DNA of 64,000 nt from Candidatus Didemnitutus sp. (GCA_017991595.1 JAGOQJ010000007.1:62001-126000); one strand, 5' to 3'; shown: positions 51,585-60,884, counted from the stretch's first letter. Notes: generated by a model not told the origin, from the sequence alone. Program-made: numbers and translations.

Positions 51585-52682
51585 TTAGCGCACGACGCGG
51601 GCGCCGCCGCCGCCCATCGTCTTTTCGACTTCCTTGCGCGTGGCCATCGAGGTGTCGCCGGGCGTCGTCGAGGCGAGCGCACCGTGGGCCGCGCCGTATT
51701 CGACGGCTTTCTGCGGGTCGTTGAAGGTCATGAAGCCGAACTGCAGGCCCGAGGCGAAGGAGTCGCCGCCGCCGACGCGGTCGAGGATCTCGAGCTCGGG
51801 ATACTTGCGGCTCTCGTAGAACTGGCCGTCGTGCCAGAGGATCGCGGACCAGTCGTTCTTCGTCGCGGTGATGACGCGGCGGAGCGTGGTGGCGGCGACC
51901 TTGAAGTTCGGGAATTCCTTCACGGCGGTGCCGATCATGTCCTTGAACGCGTCGAGCTCGATCTTGGAGATGTTGTGGTCGGCGCCCTTGACCTCGAAGC
52001 CGAGCGAGGCGGTGAAGTCCTCCTCGTTGCCGATCATGACGTCGACATACTTCGCGATCTCGCGGTTGACCTCCTGGGCCTTCTTGAGGCCGCCGATGGT
52101 TTTCCAGAGCGAGGGGCGGTAGTTGAGGTCGTAGGAGACGATGACGCCGTGCTTCTTCGCGGCCTTGACCGCTTCAACGGTGAGTTCGGCCGTGGAGGCG
52201 GAGAGCGCGGCGAAGATGCCGCCGGTGTGGAACCAGCGGGAGCCGAGCTTGCCGAAGATGTGATCCCAGTCGAAGTCGCCCGGCTTGAGTTGCGAGGCGG
52301 CGGTGTTGCCGCGATCGGGGCAGCCGACGGCGCCGCGGATGCCGTAGCCGCGCTCGGTGAAGTTGAGGCCGTTGCGGACGTTGCGGCCGATGCCGTCGTC
52401 CTCGCGCCACTTGATGAAGTCGGTGGCGACGCCGCCTTGCATGATGAAGTCTTCGACGAGGTGGCCGACCTCGTTGTCGACGAACGCGGTGCAGACGGCG
52501 GTTTTCAGGCCGAAGCATTTGCGCAGGCCGCGCGAGGTGTTGTATTCGCCGCCGCCTTCCCACGCGGTGAAGTGCCGCGCGGTGCGGATGCGGCCCTCGC
52601 CGGGATCGAGGCGGAGCATGACCTCGCCGAGCGAGATCTGGTCAAAGGCGGTGCTGTTAGCGGGTTTGACGGGAAGGGACAT
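51585..52682 (-). CDS. kdgK: 2-Keto-3-deoxygluconate kinase (PfkB family)
   Basis: 365 residues of the ribokinase/PfkB fold: SLGEVMLRLDPGEGRIRTARHF at the N-terminus, WEGGGEYNTSRGL, YDLNYRPSLW (sugar/ATP interface) and the catalytic DRVGGGDSFASGLQFG near the C-terminus, where Asp is the base. It is close to KdgK enzymes that phosphorylate KDG to KDPG. The neighbouring KDPG aldolase, 72 bp upstream in transcription order, supports that substrate. It is the last gene of the iclR-larA-eda-kdgK unit, before a terminator. Confidence 0.92.
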   Translation of the reverse strand: MSLPVKPANSTAFDQISLGEVMLRLDPGEGRIRTARHFTAWEGGGEYNTSRGLRKCFGLKTAVCTAFVDNEVGHLVEDFIMQGGVATDFIKWREDDGIGRNVRNGLNFTERGYGIRGAVGCPDRGNTAASQLKPGDFDWDHIFGKLGSRWFHTGGIFAALSASTAELTVEAVKAAKKHGVIVSYDLNYRPSLWKTIGGLKKAQEVNREIAKYVDVMIGNEEDFTASLGFEVKGADHNISKIELDAFKDMIGTAVKEFPNFKVAATTLRRVITATKNDWSAILWHDGQFYESRKYPELEILDRVGGGDSFASGLQFGFMTFNDPQKAVEYGAAHGALASTTPGDTSMATRKEVEKTMGGGGARVVR

Positions 52683-52754
52683 GGGGAGAGATGAAGTTGC
52701 GGGTTGAGAGATGAGAGTTGGAAAGGGGGTCGTGGCGGAGCGTGCGGGCGGAAC

Positions 52755-53390
52755 TCAGGCCTTGTTCGCCGCGGCGACGAATTCCTTCGCGCGCAGCGTG
52801 ATCGCGGCCCAGTCCTTGGCCTTGAGCGCGGCGGGTTGCACGAGGGCGCTGCCCGCGGCGGTGGCGTAGGCGCCGGCTTTGAGGAAGTCGGCGACGGTTT
52901 CCGGCGTGACGCCGCCGGTCGGCATGATGTTCAGGAAGGGGAACGGAGCCTTGAGCGACTTGATGAAGGCCGGGCCGAAGAACTCGGCGGGGAAAACCTT
53001 CACGATGTCGGCGCCGAGCTCGTAGGTGTTGTAGGCTTCCGTCGGCGTGAGCGCGCCGCCGAGGATGGCGAGGCCGCGCTCTTTGCACGCGGCGATGACG
53101 GCCGGGCGCACGCAGGGCGTGACAATGAACTTCGCGCCGGCGGCCTGCGCTTGGGCGACGGTCTCGGCGTTGACGACGGTGCCCATGCCGAACGTGACGT
53201 TCGGGAGCTCCTTCGCGGCTTTCGCGAGGACGTCGAGCGCGCCAGGCGTGGACATCGTGAGCTCGATGACCGTGAGGCCACCGGCGGCGAGGGCGCGGGC
53301 GCAGTCGATGAGACTGTCGGGGCCGTCGGCGCGGATGAGCGCGATGACCTTCTCTTGTTTGATGCGGGCGAGGACTTCGGACTTGTTCAT
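52755..53390 (-). CDS. eda: KDPG/KHG aldolase
   Basis: 211 residues from ATG 53390. It splits 2-keto-3-deoxy-6-phosphogluconate to pyruvate and glyceraldehyde 3-phosphate. Glu43 (VIELTMSTPG) and the Schiff-base Lys131 (GADIVKVFPAEFFGP) match the catalytic pair of E. coli Eda; FIVTPCVRPAVI and MPTGGVTPE (phosphate site) are present. The length equals the family norm. It acts directly after KdgK in uronate and pectin breakdown. Confidence 0.96.
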   Translation of the reverse strand: MNKSEVLARIKQEKVIALIRADGPDSLIDCARALAAGGLTVIELTMSTPGALDVLAKAAKELPNVTFGMGTVVNAETVAQAQAAGAKFIVTPCVRPAVIAACKERGLAILGGALTPTEAYNTYELGADIVKVFPAEFFGPAFIKSLKAPFPFLNIMPTGGVTPETVADFLKAGAYATAAGSALVQPAALKAKDWAAITLRAKEFVAAANKA

Positions 53391-53541
53391 GGGGAAAGGA
53401 GATAACGGGAACGGGCAGGCGGAAGGGTTAACCGTTTCGCGCGGCGAGGCCGGGCGAAACACTGTCATCGCACACGATGAGACCGGCGCGCGGCGAATGT
53501 CCCGGGGGGCTCATCGTTGCATCGCGCGCGGCCATTAGCAG

Positions 53542-54834
53542 CTAAGCGCCACCGGCCCACTTGGGCTTCTGGCGGAGGTGATAGAGACGCTCGCCGGCCT
53601 TGGGTTCGAGGAGCACGCCTTCGTGCTCACGGTTGGCGAAGTCTTCCTTTTTGATCGTGCGCCAGTCGCGGTAGCCGAGGTTGATCTTGCGGCAAGTGGC
53701 CTCGGGGATGCCGGTGGCGAGCGTCACGCGCACGCGCGGCGTTTCGATGCCGGTGGCAGGGTCGTAGGTGCCGATGCCATGCACGTGGGTCGAGTGGGCG
53801 AGGATGCCCCAGGGCTCGTGCTGGAATTTGTCCCACTGTTTCAGGAAATATTGCACACAGTGGTAGCCGATGCGCTCGATGTTCTTCCCGTGCACGACGG
53901 AGACCTCGTGGATGTGCGGCGCGTAGATGATGAGCTCGCCGCCGTCAGCGACGACCGGCTCGAGTTTATACATGCACTTCCCGCCGACCCAGAGCTCGTC
54001 ATACATCAGCGGCGCGCAGCTGAGCACGGTGTGGAACGGGCGGTCCTTGTAAGTGATGTGGAGTTCGCGCGAGAGTTCGCTGGCGCCGTCCCACGCTTGC
54101 TCGGGCGTGCCGGCGTAGAGGCCGGCGAGTTCGCCTTTGCCCTGCACGACCATCGCGAAGCAGAACTTCGGCACCGTGACCATCGCGCCGGCGCGGTCGA
54201 CGACCTTGCGCACGGGCGTCCACTTGTTGCCGATGATCATCGGGTTGGTGACGACGGCGCCGAGCCAGTGGAAAAAATTCAGGATCTGCGGGCCGGCGAC
54301 GCCAGGGAAGAGGTATTTGTTGCCGCCCGAGAAGCCGACGACCTCGTGCGGGAAGACCGGGCCGATGATGATCAGCTGGTCGTAGTCGAATAGGCGGCGA
54401 TTGACATGCACGGGCACGTCCATCGCGAACAGGCCGCTGGAGAGCTGCTTAATCTCGTCGGCTGGGATGACGCCGAGGTCGCGCAGCGCCGTGGGATTGT
54501 CCCACTCGTGGTTGATGAACTCGACAGAGCGGTAGGTGGTGGCGCGCTCCTCGGCGGTGATCTCGACGCGCGCGTTGATGGCGTCGTCCGGCATCGGCGG
54601 ATGCGTGCCGAGGGCGATCATGACGTCGAACTTCGCGGCGACGCGGCCAAACTGCGCGAAGAGCGTCTTGAACATCAGGCCGACGGGCGCGGTGCGCGTG
54701 CCGTCGGGAATGATGAGACACACGCGCTGGCCGCGATAGGCTTCGGCCGGGCAGGCTTGGGCGACCAGCTCCGCGACTTCTTCAGGGCGGAGTGCGGCGC
54801 CGGAGGCGGCGATCTTTTGGAACGGAGCAGGCAC
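53542..54834 (-). CDS. LarA-superfamily nickel-pincer 2-hydroxyacid racemase/epimerase
   Basis: 430 residues. Key LarA positions are all present with near-exact spacing: DGTR (44-47), GTH with His78, His163 and Lys173 in FPHEVVGFSGGNKYLFPG (ten residues apart as in LarA His174/Lys184) and His189, sixteen residues after the Lys as in LarA His200. The Lys would anchor the nickel-pincer nucleotide. Family members interconvert 2-hydroxyacid epimers (lactate, malate, hydroxyglutarate, D-gluconate). Its place between an IclR regulator and eda-kdgK points to a sugar acid rather than lactate; gluconate-mannonate epimerisation would feed KDG. The cofactor-making larB, larC and larE are not in the window. 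Confidence 0.9.
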   Translation of the reverse strand: MPAPFQKIAASGAALRPEEVAELVAQACPAEAYRGQRVCLIIPDGTRTAPVGLMFKTLFAQFGRVAAKFDVMIALGTHPPMPDDAINARVEITAEERATTYRSVEFINHEWDNPTALRDLGVIPADEIKQLSSGLFAMDVPVHVNRRLFDYDQLIIIGPVFPHEVVGFSGGNKYLFPGVAGPQILNFFHWLGAVVTNPMIIGNKWTPVRKVVDRAGAMVTVPKFCFAMVVQGKGELAGLYAGTPEQAWDGASELSRELHITYKDRPFHTVLSCAPLMYDELWVGGKCMYKLEPVVADGGELIIYAPHIHEVSVVHGKNIERIGYHCVQYFLKQWDKFQHEPWGILAHSTHVHGIGTYDPATGIETPRVRVTLATGIPEATCRKINLGYRDWRTIKKEDFANREHEGVLLEPKAGERLYHLRQKPKWAGGA

Positions 54835-54896
54835 GGTTAATAAATATGAAGTCGATTCTGGGGCGGAAGGGAATCCGAAACTTGCCTGCGGGTGCG

Positions 54897-55730
54897 TCAG
54901 TCGCCCGAGGCTCCGTCGGTGTAGCCGAGACTGCGGGCCAGATCGGCGGCGGCGGCGGTGACCTTGGCGGCGAACTCAGGGATGCGCTCCTTGGAGAAGC
55001 GCACCGTGGCAGCGGTGATGCCGAGGGCGGCGACGACGTTGCCATCGGAGCCGAACACCGGGGCGGCGAGGCAGCGGACGCCGGGGTGGTATTCCTCGTT
55101 GTCGAGGCTGTAGCCGCGTTTGCGCGTGAGCTCGGCCTCGCGTTTGATCTCGGCGAAGGTCGTGAGCGTGTGCGGCGTGCGGCGGGCGGACTCCTTGCGG
55201 CTGAACCACTCGGTGAGCCGCGCTTGGTGCAGGAACGCGAGGAAGATCTTGCCCGTGGATGAGCAGTGCAGCTCCGCCAAGTAACCGGGGCGCGAGGCCG
55301 CGCGGAGCGGGTGGGGGCTGTCCTGCACGGCGACGATCAGAGCGCGGTTGTCGCAGGGAATCGCGAGGTGCGAGGTTTCCTCGGTGGTCTGCGTCAGCTG
55401 TTGCAGCACGGGCAGCGCCGCCTCGCGGATCTCGGTGCCGGCGAGCGAAGCGTTGCCGAGGTGGATGAGCACCGGGCCGAGCTCGAAGCGGCCCTCGACC
55501 TTGCGCACGAAGCCCTCGAGTTGCAGCGTGGCCATGATGCGCAGCGTCGTGGTGACGGGCAGCCCGAGCGTGCGCGCGATGTCCGCGACCTTGCAGCCCT
55601 CCTTGCTCGTCCCGAGCAGTTTGAGGATGTCGCACGCGTTCCGCAGATTCGGGATCACGTAGCGCTCCAGGCTGGAGGCAGTGTCGTCGTTTTTGCTGGC
55701 CGGACGTTTCATGGGCGAAAGGGGTCTCAT
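54897..55730 (-). CDS. IclR-family transcription regulator (KdgR-like context)
   Basis: 277 residues from ATG 55730, preceded by GGAG; ATG 55712 is an alternative. The N-terminal winged helix-turn-helix (about 25-85) has ACDILKLLG, DIARTLGLPVTTTLRIMATL and FVRKVEGRFELG. The C-terminal effector domain shows HCSSTGKIFLAFL, GYSLDNEEYHPGVRCLAAPVF and AALGITA, all typical of IclR. It is first in a same-strand unit with larA-like, eda and kdgK, and divergent from a TonB-dependent receptor. A tandem dyad 61-93 bp upstream of its start is the likely operator. Probable effector: KDG or a uronate derivative (inference). Confidence 0.94.
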   Translation of the reverse strand: MRPLSPMKRPASKNDDTASSLERYVIPNLRNACDILKLLGTSKEGCKVADIARTLGLPVTTTLRIMATLQLEGFVRKVEGRFELGPVLIHLGNASLAGTEIREAALPVLQQLTQTTEETSHLAIPCDNRALIVAVQDSPHPLRAASRPGYLAELHCSSTGKIFLAFLHQARLTEWFSRKESARRTPHTLTTFAEIKREAELTRKRGYSLDNEEYHPGVRCLAAPVFGSDGNVVAALGITAATVRFSKERIPEFAAKVTAAAADLARSLGYTDGASGD

Positions 55731-56071
55731 GCGTCTCCGCACGGCGGAGCAAGTCCGGGGCGGGGATGGGGAACTGGGAATTCTCGCCGCATCCATAAGT
55801 GAACCAGGCATTCATTAGCGAATCATTTTCCCCGCGACGTGCTTCCAGCACCCGCGAAGAGTTGGCGAGCCGGTGCTCGTCGCCGCTTGGGCGCCTGATT
55901 GTGCGGTCGCTGCTTCGGATCAGCGCGGCAACGGGCGGCGGCCTTCCCGGCACGTGGGTAAGAGGAGTCGGGCTGCGGTGATAGCAGTCGGGAGCTTTTT
56001 GTGTCATTTGTTCAACGGTGGACAAATTTCCGCCTCGCCTGCCGGTGCGTGGCCGTTTCGCATAGGGCATA
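55731..56071. other. 341-bp divergent control region between iclR and a TonB-dependent receptor gene
   Basis: Contains the tandem dyads at 55791-55823 and, nearer the receptor gene, TTGTTC-N6-GGACAA (56008-56025), a near-perfect dyad centred about 55 bp before the receptor start. No coding frame is convincing. Promoters for both directions must lie here; I could not identify clear -35/-10 boxes. Confidence 0.6.
55791..55823. promoter_or_regulatory. Tandem operator-like dyads upstream of iclR and receptor gene
   Basis: Two 14-bp dyads, ATCCATAAGTGAAC (55791-55804) and ATTCATTAGCGAAT (55810-55823), fit RTTCA-N4-TGAAY with one mismatch each and are 19 bp centre to centre, about two helical turns. 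The same pair with the same spacing occurs at 61004-61036. IclR proteins commonly bind as dimers of dimers, so this is the best candidate site for the adjacent IclR regulator. Confidence 0.65.
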
Positions 56072-58246
56072 ATGCGTCGTTTGTTGCTGTTCTGCGGGGT
56101 GTTACTCTGTGCCGGAGCTGGTTTGTGGGCTCAAACCAAGGATGAGCCGCCGCCTCTGGTGATGGATCCGTTCACCGTCGATGGGTTGGCCGATGAGGAA
56201 TACGACCGCACGGGCATGGGCTCCGTGGAGGAGCAGATCCGCGACGAGCCGTTTTCGAACGATCTCATCAGCCTCGCCGACTACACCGACGAGACCAATC
56301 TCACGCTCGAACTCGCCGCGGACCTCGCCGCGGTGTCGAATCCCTCGCCGTCCGACCGTATCGTGAGCGAGGACCGCCTCAATCTCCGCGGCTTCCCCAC
56401 GCCCACGCTGCGCAACAGCTTCATCCGCGTCGGCGTGGCGGAGTCTCTCAACAGCGGACGCACGATCGTTATCCAAGGCCCGCTCGTGCCCGTGCTCGGT
56501 CGCGCGGCGCCGGGCGGCATCCAGGATGTGCATGCGGCCCGGCCGCGCGTGAAGGCGCAGCAGCGCCTCGACCTGCAATTCACCGATCAGGACCGCCGCC
56601 GGGTCGCCTACGAGACCACGGGGCCGGTCGTGAAGAAGAAGGCCTGGCAGCGCGTCGCCGTGAACTGGCAGCGGCGCGAAGGCCCCGAGGCGTTCACGCG
56701 GGAGGAATTGCTCTCCGTCAGCACCTCGCTCACGTGGAAACACAGCCGCGCCGCCAGCTCGATGATCTCGGCCGACTATCGCGACATCAAGGCCCGGGTC
56801 ACCCCCGGCATCCCCGAGTATCGGCCCGCCGGCGGTGGCTTGATCGCCGGGCCCTATCTACCGCTCGCCTATTTCAACGCCAACGGTCCCGAAGCCGCCG
56901 TGCGCCGGCGCAGCATGACCATCGCGGCGCAGTTCGACGGCCAGATTAATCCCAATTTCTCCCTGCGCGCCAATGTCGAGGGCTGGTGGCGCGACATCGA
57001 GCAGGACCGCTTCACCACCTCCGTGCTCTCACTCGACACCGGCCTGTTCGAGGGCACGCGCGAGCCGCGTCACATCGAGCAGCCGCACCAGGCCATCGTT
57101 TCGATGGTGGAGCTCACTGGGCGTTTCCGCGCCTTCAAGGCGGTGCACAAGTTCCTCGCCACGGCGAGCCACACCTGGGGCACCTACGGACGCGAGGACC
57201 GCGCTCTCTCCATCGCCGACCGCAACGCCCTGCCGCTCAGCGTGCGGCGCTTCGATCCCTTCAATCCCGACTACTACGCGCCGGCTTACGATCCCTTGCT
57301 CTACAACCGCGTGGTGACCGACCGCACCGAACGCGCGCGCTATGGCGCGATTGAGATCAGCGATCGCATGGCCTTCGCCCGCGGACGCTGGGTGGCCTCC
57401 ACGGGCCTGCGCTACGACACCGTGGAGCTCGAGGTGCAGGACGACCGCGTCAACGCCCCGTGGCCGCTCGTGCGCGACACCGTCGCACAACTCAGCTACC
57501 ACGCCGGCCTCAACTGGCAGGTCGCCCCCAGCAAACTGCTCGCCTACGCCAGCGTCAGCACCGCCTTTGACCCTTCCACTCGCGTCGACGCGCGCACCGG
57601 CCGCATCCAGGATAACGAGACCACTCTCGGCTACGAAGCCGGCGTGAAGGGCCGCTCCTTCAAGGGCAAAGTCGACTACAGCGCGGGCGGCTTCCAGCTG
57701 TTCAACCAGCACATCTCGCGCCGCAATCCGCTCTACGACGACCCGATCGCCGATGCGAACCAGACGCAGCCGCAACTTGTCGCCGCCGGCGAGGAGCGTT
57801 ACCGCGGCCTGCGCTTCGACCTGCGTTGGCAGATCGCCAAGCCCGTCCTCTTCATCGCGCGTTCGGTTTACATGAAGGCCGTGACCACCGCGTCGCCCGA
57901 CTTGCCGCAAGAAATCGGCCGCGAGATCTCGCGCCTGCCCGGCTTCACCGCCACCGCGCAGCTGCGTTATCGCTCGCTGGCCAAGACGGGCGGCTGGTTC
58001 AGCTCCGGCACCTGGCAATACATCGACGGCTACGTTGGCAATTACGCCGACACCCGCCGCGCCTATCTTGAATACCCCGGCTACGGCGTCGTGCACGGCA
58101 ACGTCGGCTACTCCTGGCGCGGTCCCAAGCGCACGCTCGAGGTCGAGACCGGCGTGCGCAACCTCTTCGACCGCGACCTGCTCACCAGCCACGCGCGCGT
58201 CAACGCCGACCGCGAGCTCACGTTCACGACGCGCCTGTATTTCTGA
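56072..58246 (+). CDS. TonB-dependent outer-membrane receptor-like protein
   Basis: 724 residues with a signal peptide (RRLLLFCGVLLCAGAGLWAQ). A plug-like region follows (about 30-170; DRLNLRGFPTPTLRNSFIRVG), then a 22-strand-type barrel ending in the aromatic TFTTRLYF. TRNLFDRD-type sequence near the end (GVRNLFDRDLL) is a hallmark of TonB receptors. It is related to the abundant Opitutaceae receptors, without an N-terminal carboxypeptidase-like domain. Divergent from iclR and upstream of a pectin methylesterase-GH43 gene, so oligogalacturonide or another pectin fragment is a reasonable cargo guess. Confidence 0.88.
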   Translation: MRRLLLFCGVLLCAGAGLWAQTKDEPPPLVMDPFTVDGLADEEYDRTGMGSVEEQIRDEPFSNDLISLADYTDETNLTLELAADLAAVSNPSPSDRIVSEDRLNLRGFPTPTLRNSFIRVGVAESLNSGRTIVIQGPLVPVLGRAAPGGIQDVHAARPRVKAQQRLDLQFTDQDRRRVAYETTGPVVKKKAWQRVAVNWQRREGPEAFTREELLSVSTSLTWKHSRAASSMISADYRDIKARVTPGIPEYRPAGGGLIAGPYLPLAYFNANGPEAAVRRRSMTIAAQFDGQINPNFSLRANVEGWWRDIEQDRFTTSVLSLDTGLFEGTREPRHIEQPHQAIVSMVELTGRFRAFKAVHKFLATASHTWGTYGREDRALSIADRNALPLSVRRFDPFNPDYYAPAYDPLLYNRVVTDRTERARYGAIEISDRMAFARGRWVASTGLRYDTVELEVQDDRVNAPWPLVRDTVAQLSYHAGLNWQVAPSKLLAYASVSTAFDPSTRVDARTGRIQDNETTLGYEAGVKGRSFKGKVDYSAGGFQLFNQHISRRNPLYDDPIADANQTQPQLVAAGEERYRGLRFDLRWQIAKPVLFIARSVYMKAVTTASPDLPQEIGREISRLPGFTATAQLRYRSLAKTGGWFSSGTWQYIDGYVGNYADTRRAYLEYPGYGVVHGNVGYSWRGPKRTLEVETGVRNLFDRDLLTSHARVNADRELTFTTRLYF

Positions 58247-58312
58247 GGTTCAGTGCGCCGCGCTGTCGTCTGCTTGAACGACTCGCGGCGAACGCCGGTT
58301 AAACAATGCGCG

Positions 58313-58328
58313 CGCGAATACGTTCGCG
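58313..58328. promoter_or_regulatory. Perfect dyad upstream of the pectinesterase-GH43 gene
   Basis: CGCGAA-TACG-TTCGCG is a perfect 6-4-6 inverted repeat, 33 bp before the start at 58362. Its orientation (GAA...TTC) is opposite to the RTTCA-N4-TGAAY dyads, so it is probably not the same operator. Function unknown. Confidence 0.4.
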
Positions 58329-58361
58329 AAAAAGGCGCGGCTGTCTTGTCGTGCCGGCCCG

Positions 58362-60884
58362 ATGAGATTCGTTTTTGCGTGCCTGCTGTCGTTGCTCGGG
58401 TTCCTGCCCGCGTGGGCTGGGGAAGCGGCCTTCGCGGCTGATGCGGTCGTCGCGGCCGACGGCTCCGGGGATTACCGCTCGTTGCAGGAGGCGATCAGCG
58501 CCGCACCGATGCGCGCGCCCGCTGCGGGTGCGCTCTGGCGCATCCTCGTCCGGCCCGGCGTCTATGAGGAGCGCATCTACGTGCAGCGTGAGCGCGGGCG
58601 CATGCACATCCGCGGCGAGGACGCCGCGCGCACCGTGATCCGTTACCACCTCCACGCCGGCGTCGTGGGTGAGGACGGCAAACCCATCGGCACCTTCCGC
58701 ACGCCCACGGTGCACATCGACGCGGACGACATGATCTGGGAAAACCTCACGCTCGCCAACACCGCCGGCCCGGTCGGGCAGGCCCTCGCGCTCCGCGCGG
58801 ACGGCGACCGGTTGCAGTTCCGCGGTTGTCGTTTCCTCGGCTGGCAGGACACCGTGCTGCTGAACCGCGGACGGCATTACTTCGAGCAGTGTTACATCGA
58901 AGGCCACGTGGATTTCATCTTCGGCGCCGCGACGGCGTGGTGGCAGGATTGTCACATCCATGTGCTGCGCGACGGCTACATCACCGCCGCGTCGACACCG
59001 GCGGAGCAGCCGCATGGGTTTGTGTTCGCCGATTGCCGCATCACCGGCGAGGAAGGCGCGCGCACTTATCTGGGCCGGCCGTGGCGCGACTACGCCGCGA
59101 CGGTGTTCCTGCGCACGACGATGACGGGGGCGGTGCGGCCCGAGGGCTGGCACAATTGGAAAAAGCTCCACGCCGAGCATACCGCACGCTACGCCGAGCA
59201 CGGCTCGCGTGGTGCCGGCGCCAACGACGCGGCGCGCGTGCCGTGGGCGCGGCGCCTGACCGAGTCCGAGGCGGCGGTGCTCACACCCGCGGCCGTATTG
59301 GGCGGAGCGGATGGCTGGGATCCTCTAGCGTCCGCTGGCCAAGCCGCGCCGTGGATGCCCGACCTCGGCGACGGGCGCTACCGCAACCCGGTCCTTGCCG
59401 CGGATTATTCCGATCCCGACGCCGTGCGCGTGGGCGACGATTATTGGCTGACTTCGTCCAGTTTTAGTCAGGTGCCCGGCCTGCCGATCCTGCACTCGCG
59501 CGATCTGGTGAACTGGCGTCTGGTCACGCACGCGCTGCCGCGCTTGGTGCCGGAGGCGGCGTTTGCGCAGCCACAGCCCGGCAAGGGCGTGTGGGCGCCC
59601 TCGTTGCGTCACCACGACGGCAAATTCTGGCTCTATTACCCGGACCCCGATTTCGGGATCTATCTCATCACGGCCACCGATCCGCGCGGACCATGGAGCG
59701 CTCCGGTGCTCGTCAAGGCGGGGCAAGGCCTGATCGATCCCTGCCCGTTGTGGGACGAGGATGGCACACTCTACCTGATCCACGCGTGGGCAAAGTCGCG
59801 CTCCGGCATCAACAACGTTCTCACGCTGCTGCGGCTTGATGCGACGGGCACGCGCGTCGAAGAGGATTTCGGCGTAGTGATCGACGGCCACCGCCTGCCC
59901 GGTTACCGCACGCTCGAGGGACCGAAGCTCTACCGGCGCAACGGCTGGTATTATGTTTTCGCGCCCGCCGGCGGCGTGAAGGAGGGCTGGCAATCGGTCT
60001 TCCGTGCCCGCGATTTGCGCGGCCCCTACGAGGATCGCATCGTGCTCGAGCAGGGCTCGACCCCGATCAACGGCCCGCACCAAGGCGCGCTCGTCGACAC
60101 GCCCGGTGGCGAGTGGTGGTTCTTACATTTTCAAGACAAGGAGGCTTATGGCCGCGTCGTGCACCTGCAGCCCGTGCGTTGGCAGGACGACTGGCCGGTG
60201 ATCGGTCGCGATGACGATGGCGACGGGCGCGGCAAGCCTGTGCTCGTGCATCGCAAGCCGGCGCTGCCTCCGCAAGTGCCCGCGGCGCCCACGACTAGCG
60301 ATGAGTTCGAATCCAGCACGCTCGGGTTGGCGTGGCAGTGGTCGGCGAATCCCGAGGAGCGTTGGTATTCGCTCACCCAGATGCCGGGTGCGCTGTGGCT
60401 CGCGGCGCAGGCGATCCGTGGTCCCAACCTGCACACGGCGCCCAATCTGCTGCTCCAGAAATTTCCGGCCGAGGAGTTTTCCGTCACCACACGGTTGAGC
60501 GTCGCTGCGGGCACACGGGCCGGACTGGTCGTTTACGGGGCGAGCTACGCTTGGCTCGGCGTCGAGTTCGGCGCGTCAGGAGCGCGCGTGGTGTTGCGCC
60601 AATGCGCTGACAAAGCCCCGACGGCCGCGGAGCGGGAAGAATTCGCCGCCGATCTGCCGGGTGGGCCGGTGGAATTGCGTGTGACCGTGCGGTCCGGTGC
60701 GCGGTGCGAGTTCAGTTACCGTGGGGCAGGGGAGGCGGAGTTCCGCGTCCTGCCATGGCCATTCGCGGCGCGCCCCGGGCGTTGGATCGGGGCGAAGGTG
60801 GGACTCTTTTGCCAGCAAACCGGCGATGCGCCGGGTGGCGTGACGGCGGATTATTTTCGCGTGACGGCGGTGCGGCCGGAGTGA
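58362..60884 (+). CDS. Secreted bifunctional pectin methylesterase (CE8) and GH43 glycosidase
   Basis: 840 residues with a signal peptide (RFVFACLLSLLGFLPAWAGE). The CE8 domain (about 27-320) has PGVYEER, GWQDTVL, GHVDFIFGAATAW (catalytic Asp) and YLGRPWRDYAA (catalytic Arg). The GH43 five-blade propeller (about 345-640) has the three acids: Asp in ADYSDPDAVRVG, Asp in LIDPCPLWDEDGT and Glu in TLEGPKLYRRNGWYY. A C-terminal beta-sandwich of the GH43 C2 type (about 650-840) ends the protein. It should demethylate pectin and trim arabinose, xylose or galactose side chains in one polypeptide. It lies between two TonB receptor genes in a pectin locus. Confidence 0.95.
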   Translation: MRFVFACLLSLLGFLPAWAGEAAFAADAVVAADGSGDYRSLQEAISAAPMRAPAAGALWRILVRPGVYEERIYVQRERGRMHIRGEDAARTVIRYHLHAGVVGEDGKPIGTFRTPTVHIDADDMIWENLTLANTAGPVGQALALRADGDRLQFRGCRFLGWQDTVLLNRGRHYFEQCYIEGHVDFIFGAATAWWQDCHIHVLRDGYITAASTPAEQPHGFVFADCRITGEEGARTYLGRPWRDYAATVFLRTTMTGAVRPEGWHNWKKLHAEHTARYAEHGSRGAGANDAARVPWARRLTESEAAVLTPAAVLGGADGWDPLASAGQAAPWMPDLGDGRYRNPVLAADYSDPDAVRVGDDYWLTSSSFSQVPGLPILHSRDLVNWRLVTHALPRLVPEAAFAQPQPGKGVWAPSLRHHDGKFWLYYPDPDFGIYLITATDPRGPWSAPVLVKAGQGLIDPCPLWDEDGTLYLIHAWAKSRSGINNVLTLLRLDATGTRVEEDFGVVIDGHRLPGYRTLEGPKLYRRNGWYYVFAPAGGVKEGWQSVFRARDLRGPYEDRIVLEQGSTPINGPHQGALVDTPGGEWWFLHFQDKEAYGRVVHLQPVRWQDDWPVIGRDDDGDGRGKPVLVHRKPALPPQVPAAPTTSDEFESSTLGLAWQWSANPEERWYSLTQMPGALWLAAQAIRGPNLHTAPNLLLQKFPAEEFSVTTRLSVAAGTRAGLVVYGASYAWLGVEFGASGARVVLRQCADKAPTAAEREEFAADLPGGPVELRVTVRSGARCEFSYRGAGEAEFRVLPWPFAARPGRWIGAKVGLFCQQTGDAPGGVTADYFRVTAVRPE

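Noticed and set aside
53542-54834. Naming the LarA-family gene a lactate racemase
   Set aside because: Catalytic residues fit the superfamily, but the uronate operon context argues against lactate as substrate.
54840-54860. AT-rich TTAATAAATATGAA before the larA-like gene as a third IclR operator
   Set aside because: Only one half-site resembles the consensus and there is no second dyad at 19 bp.
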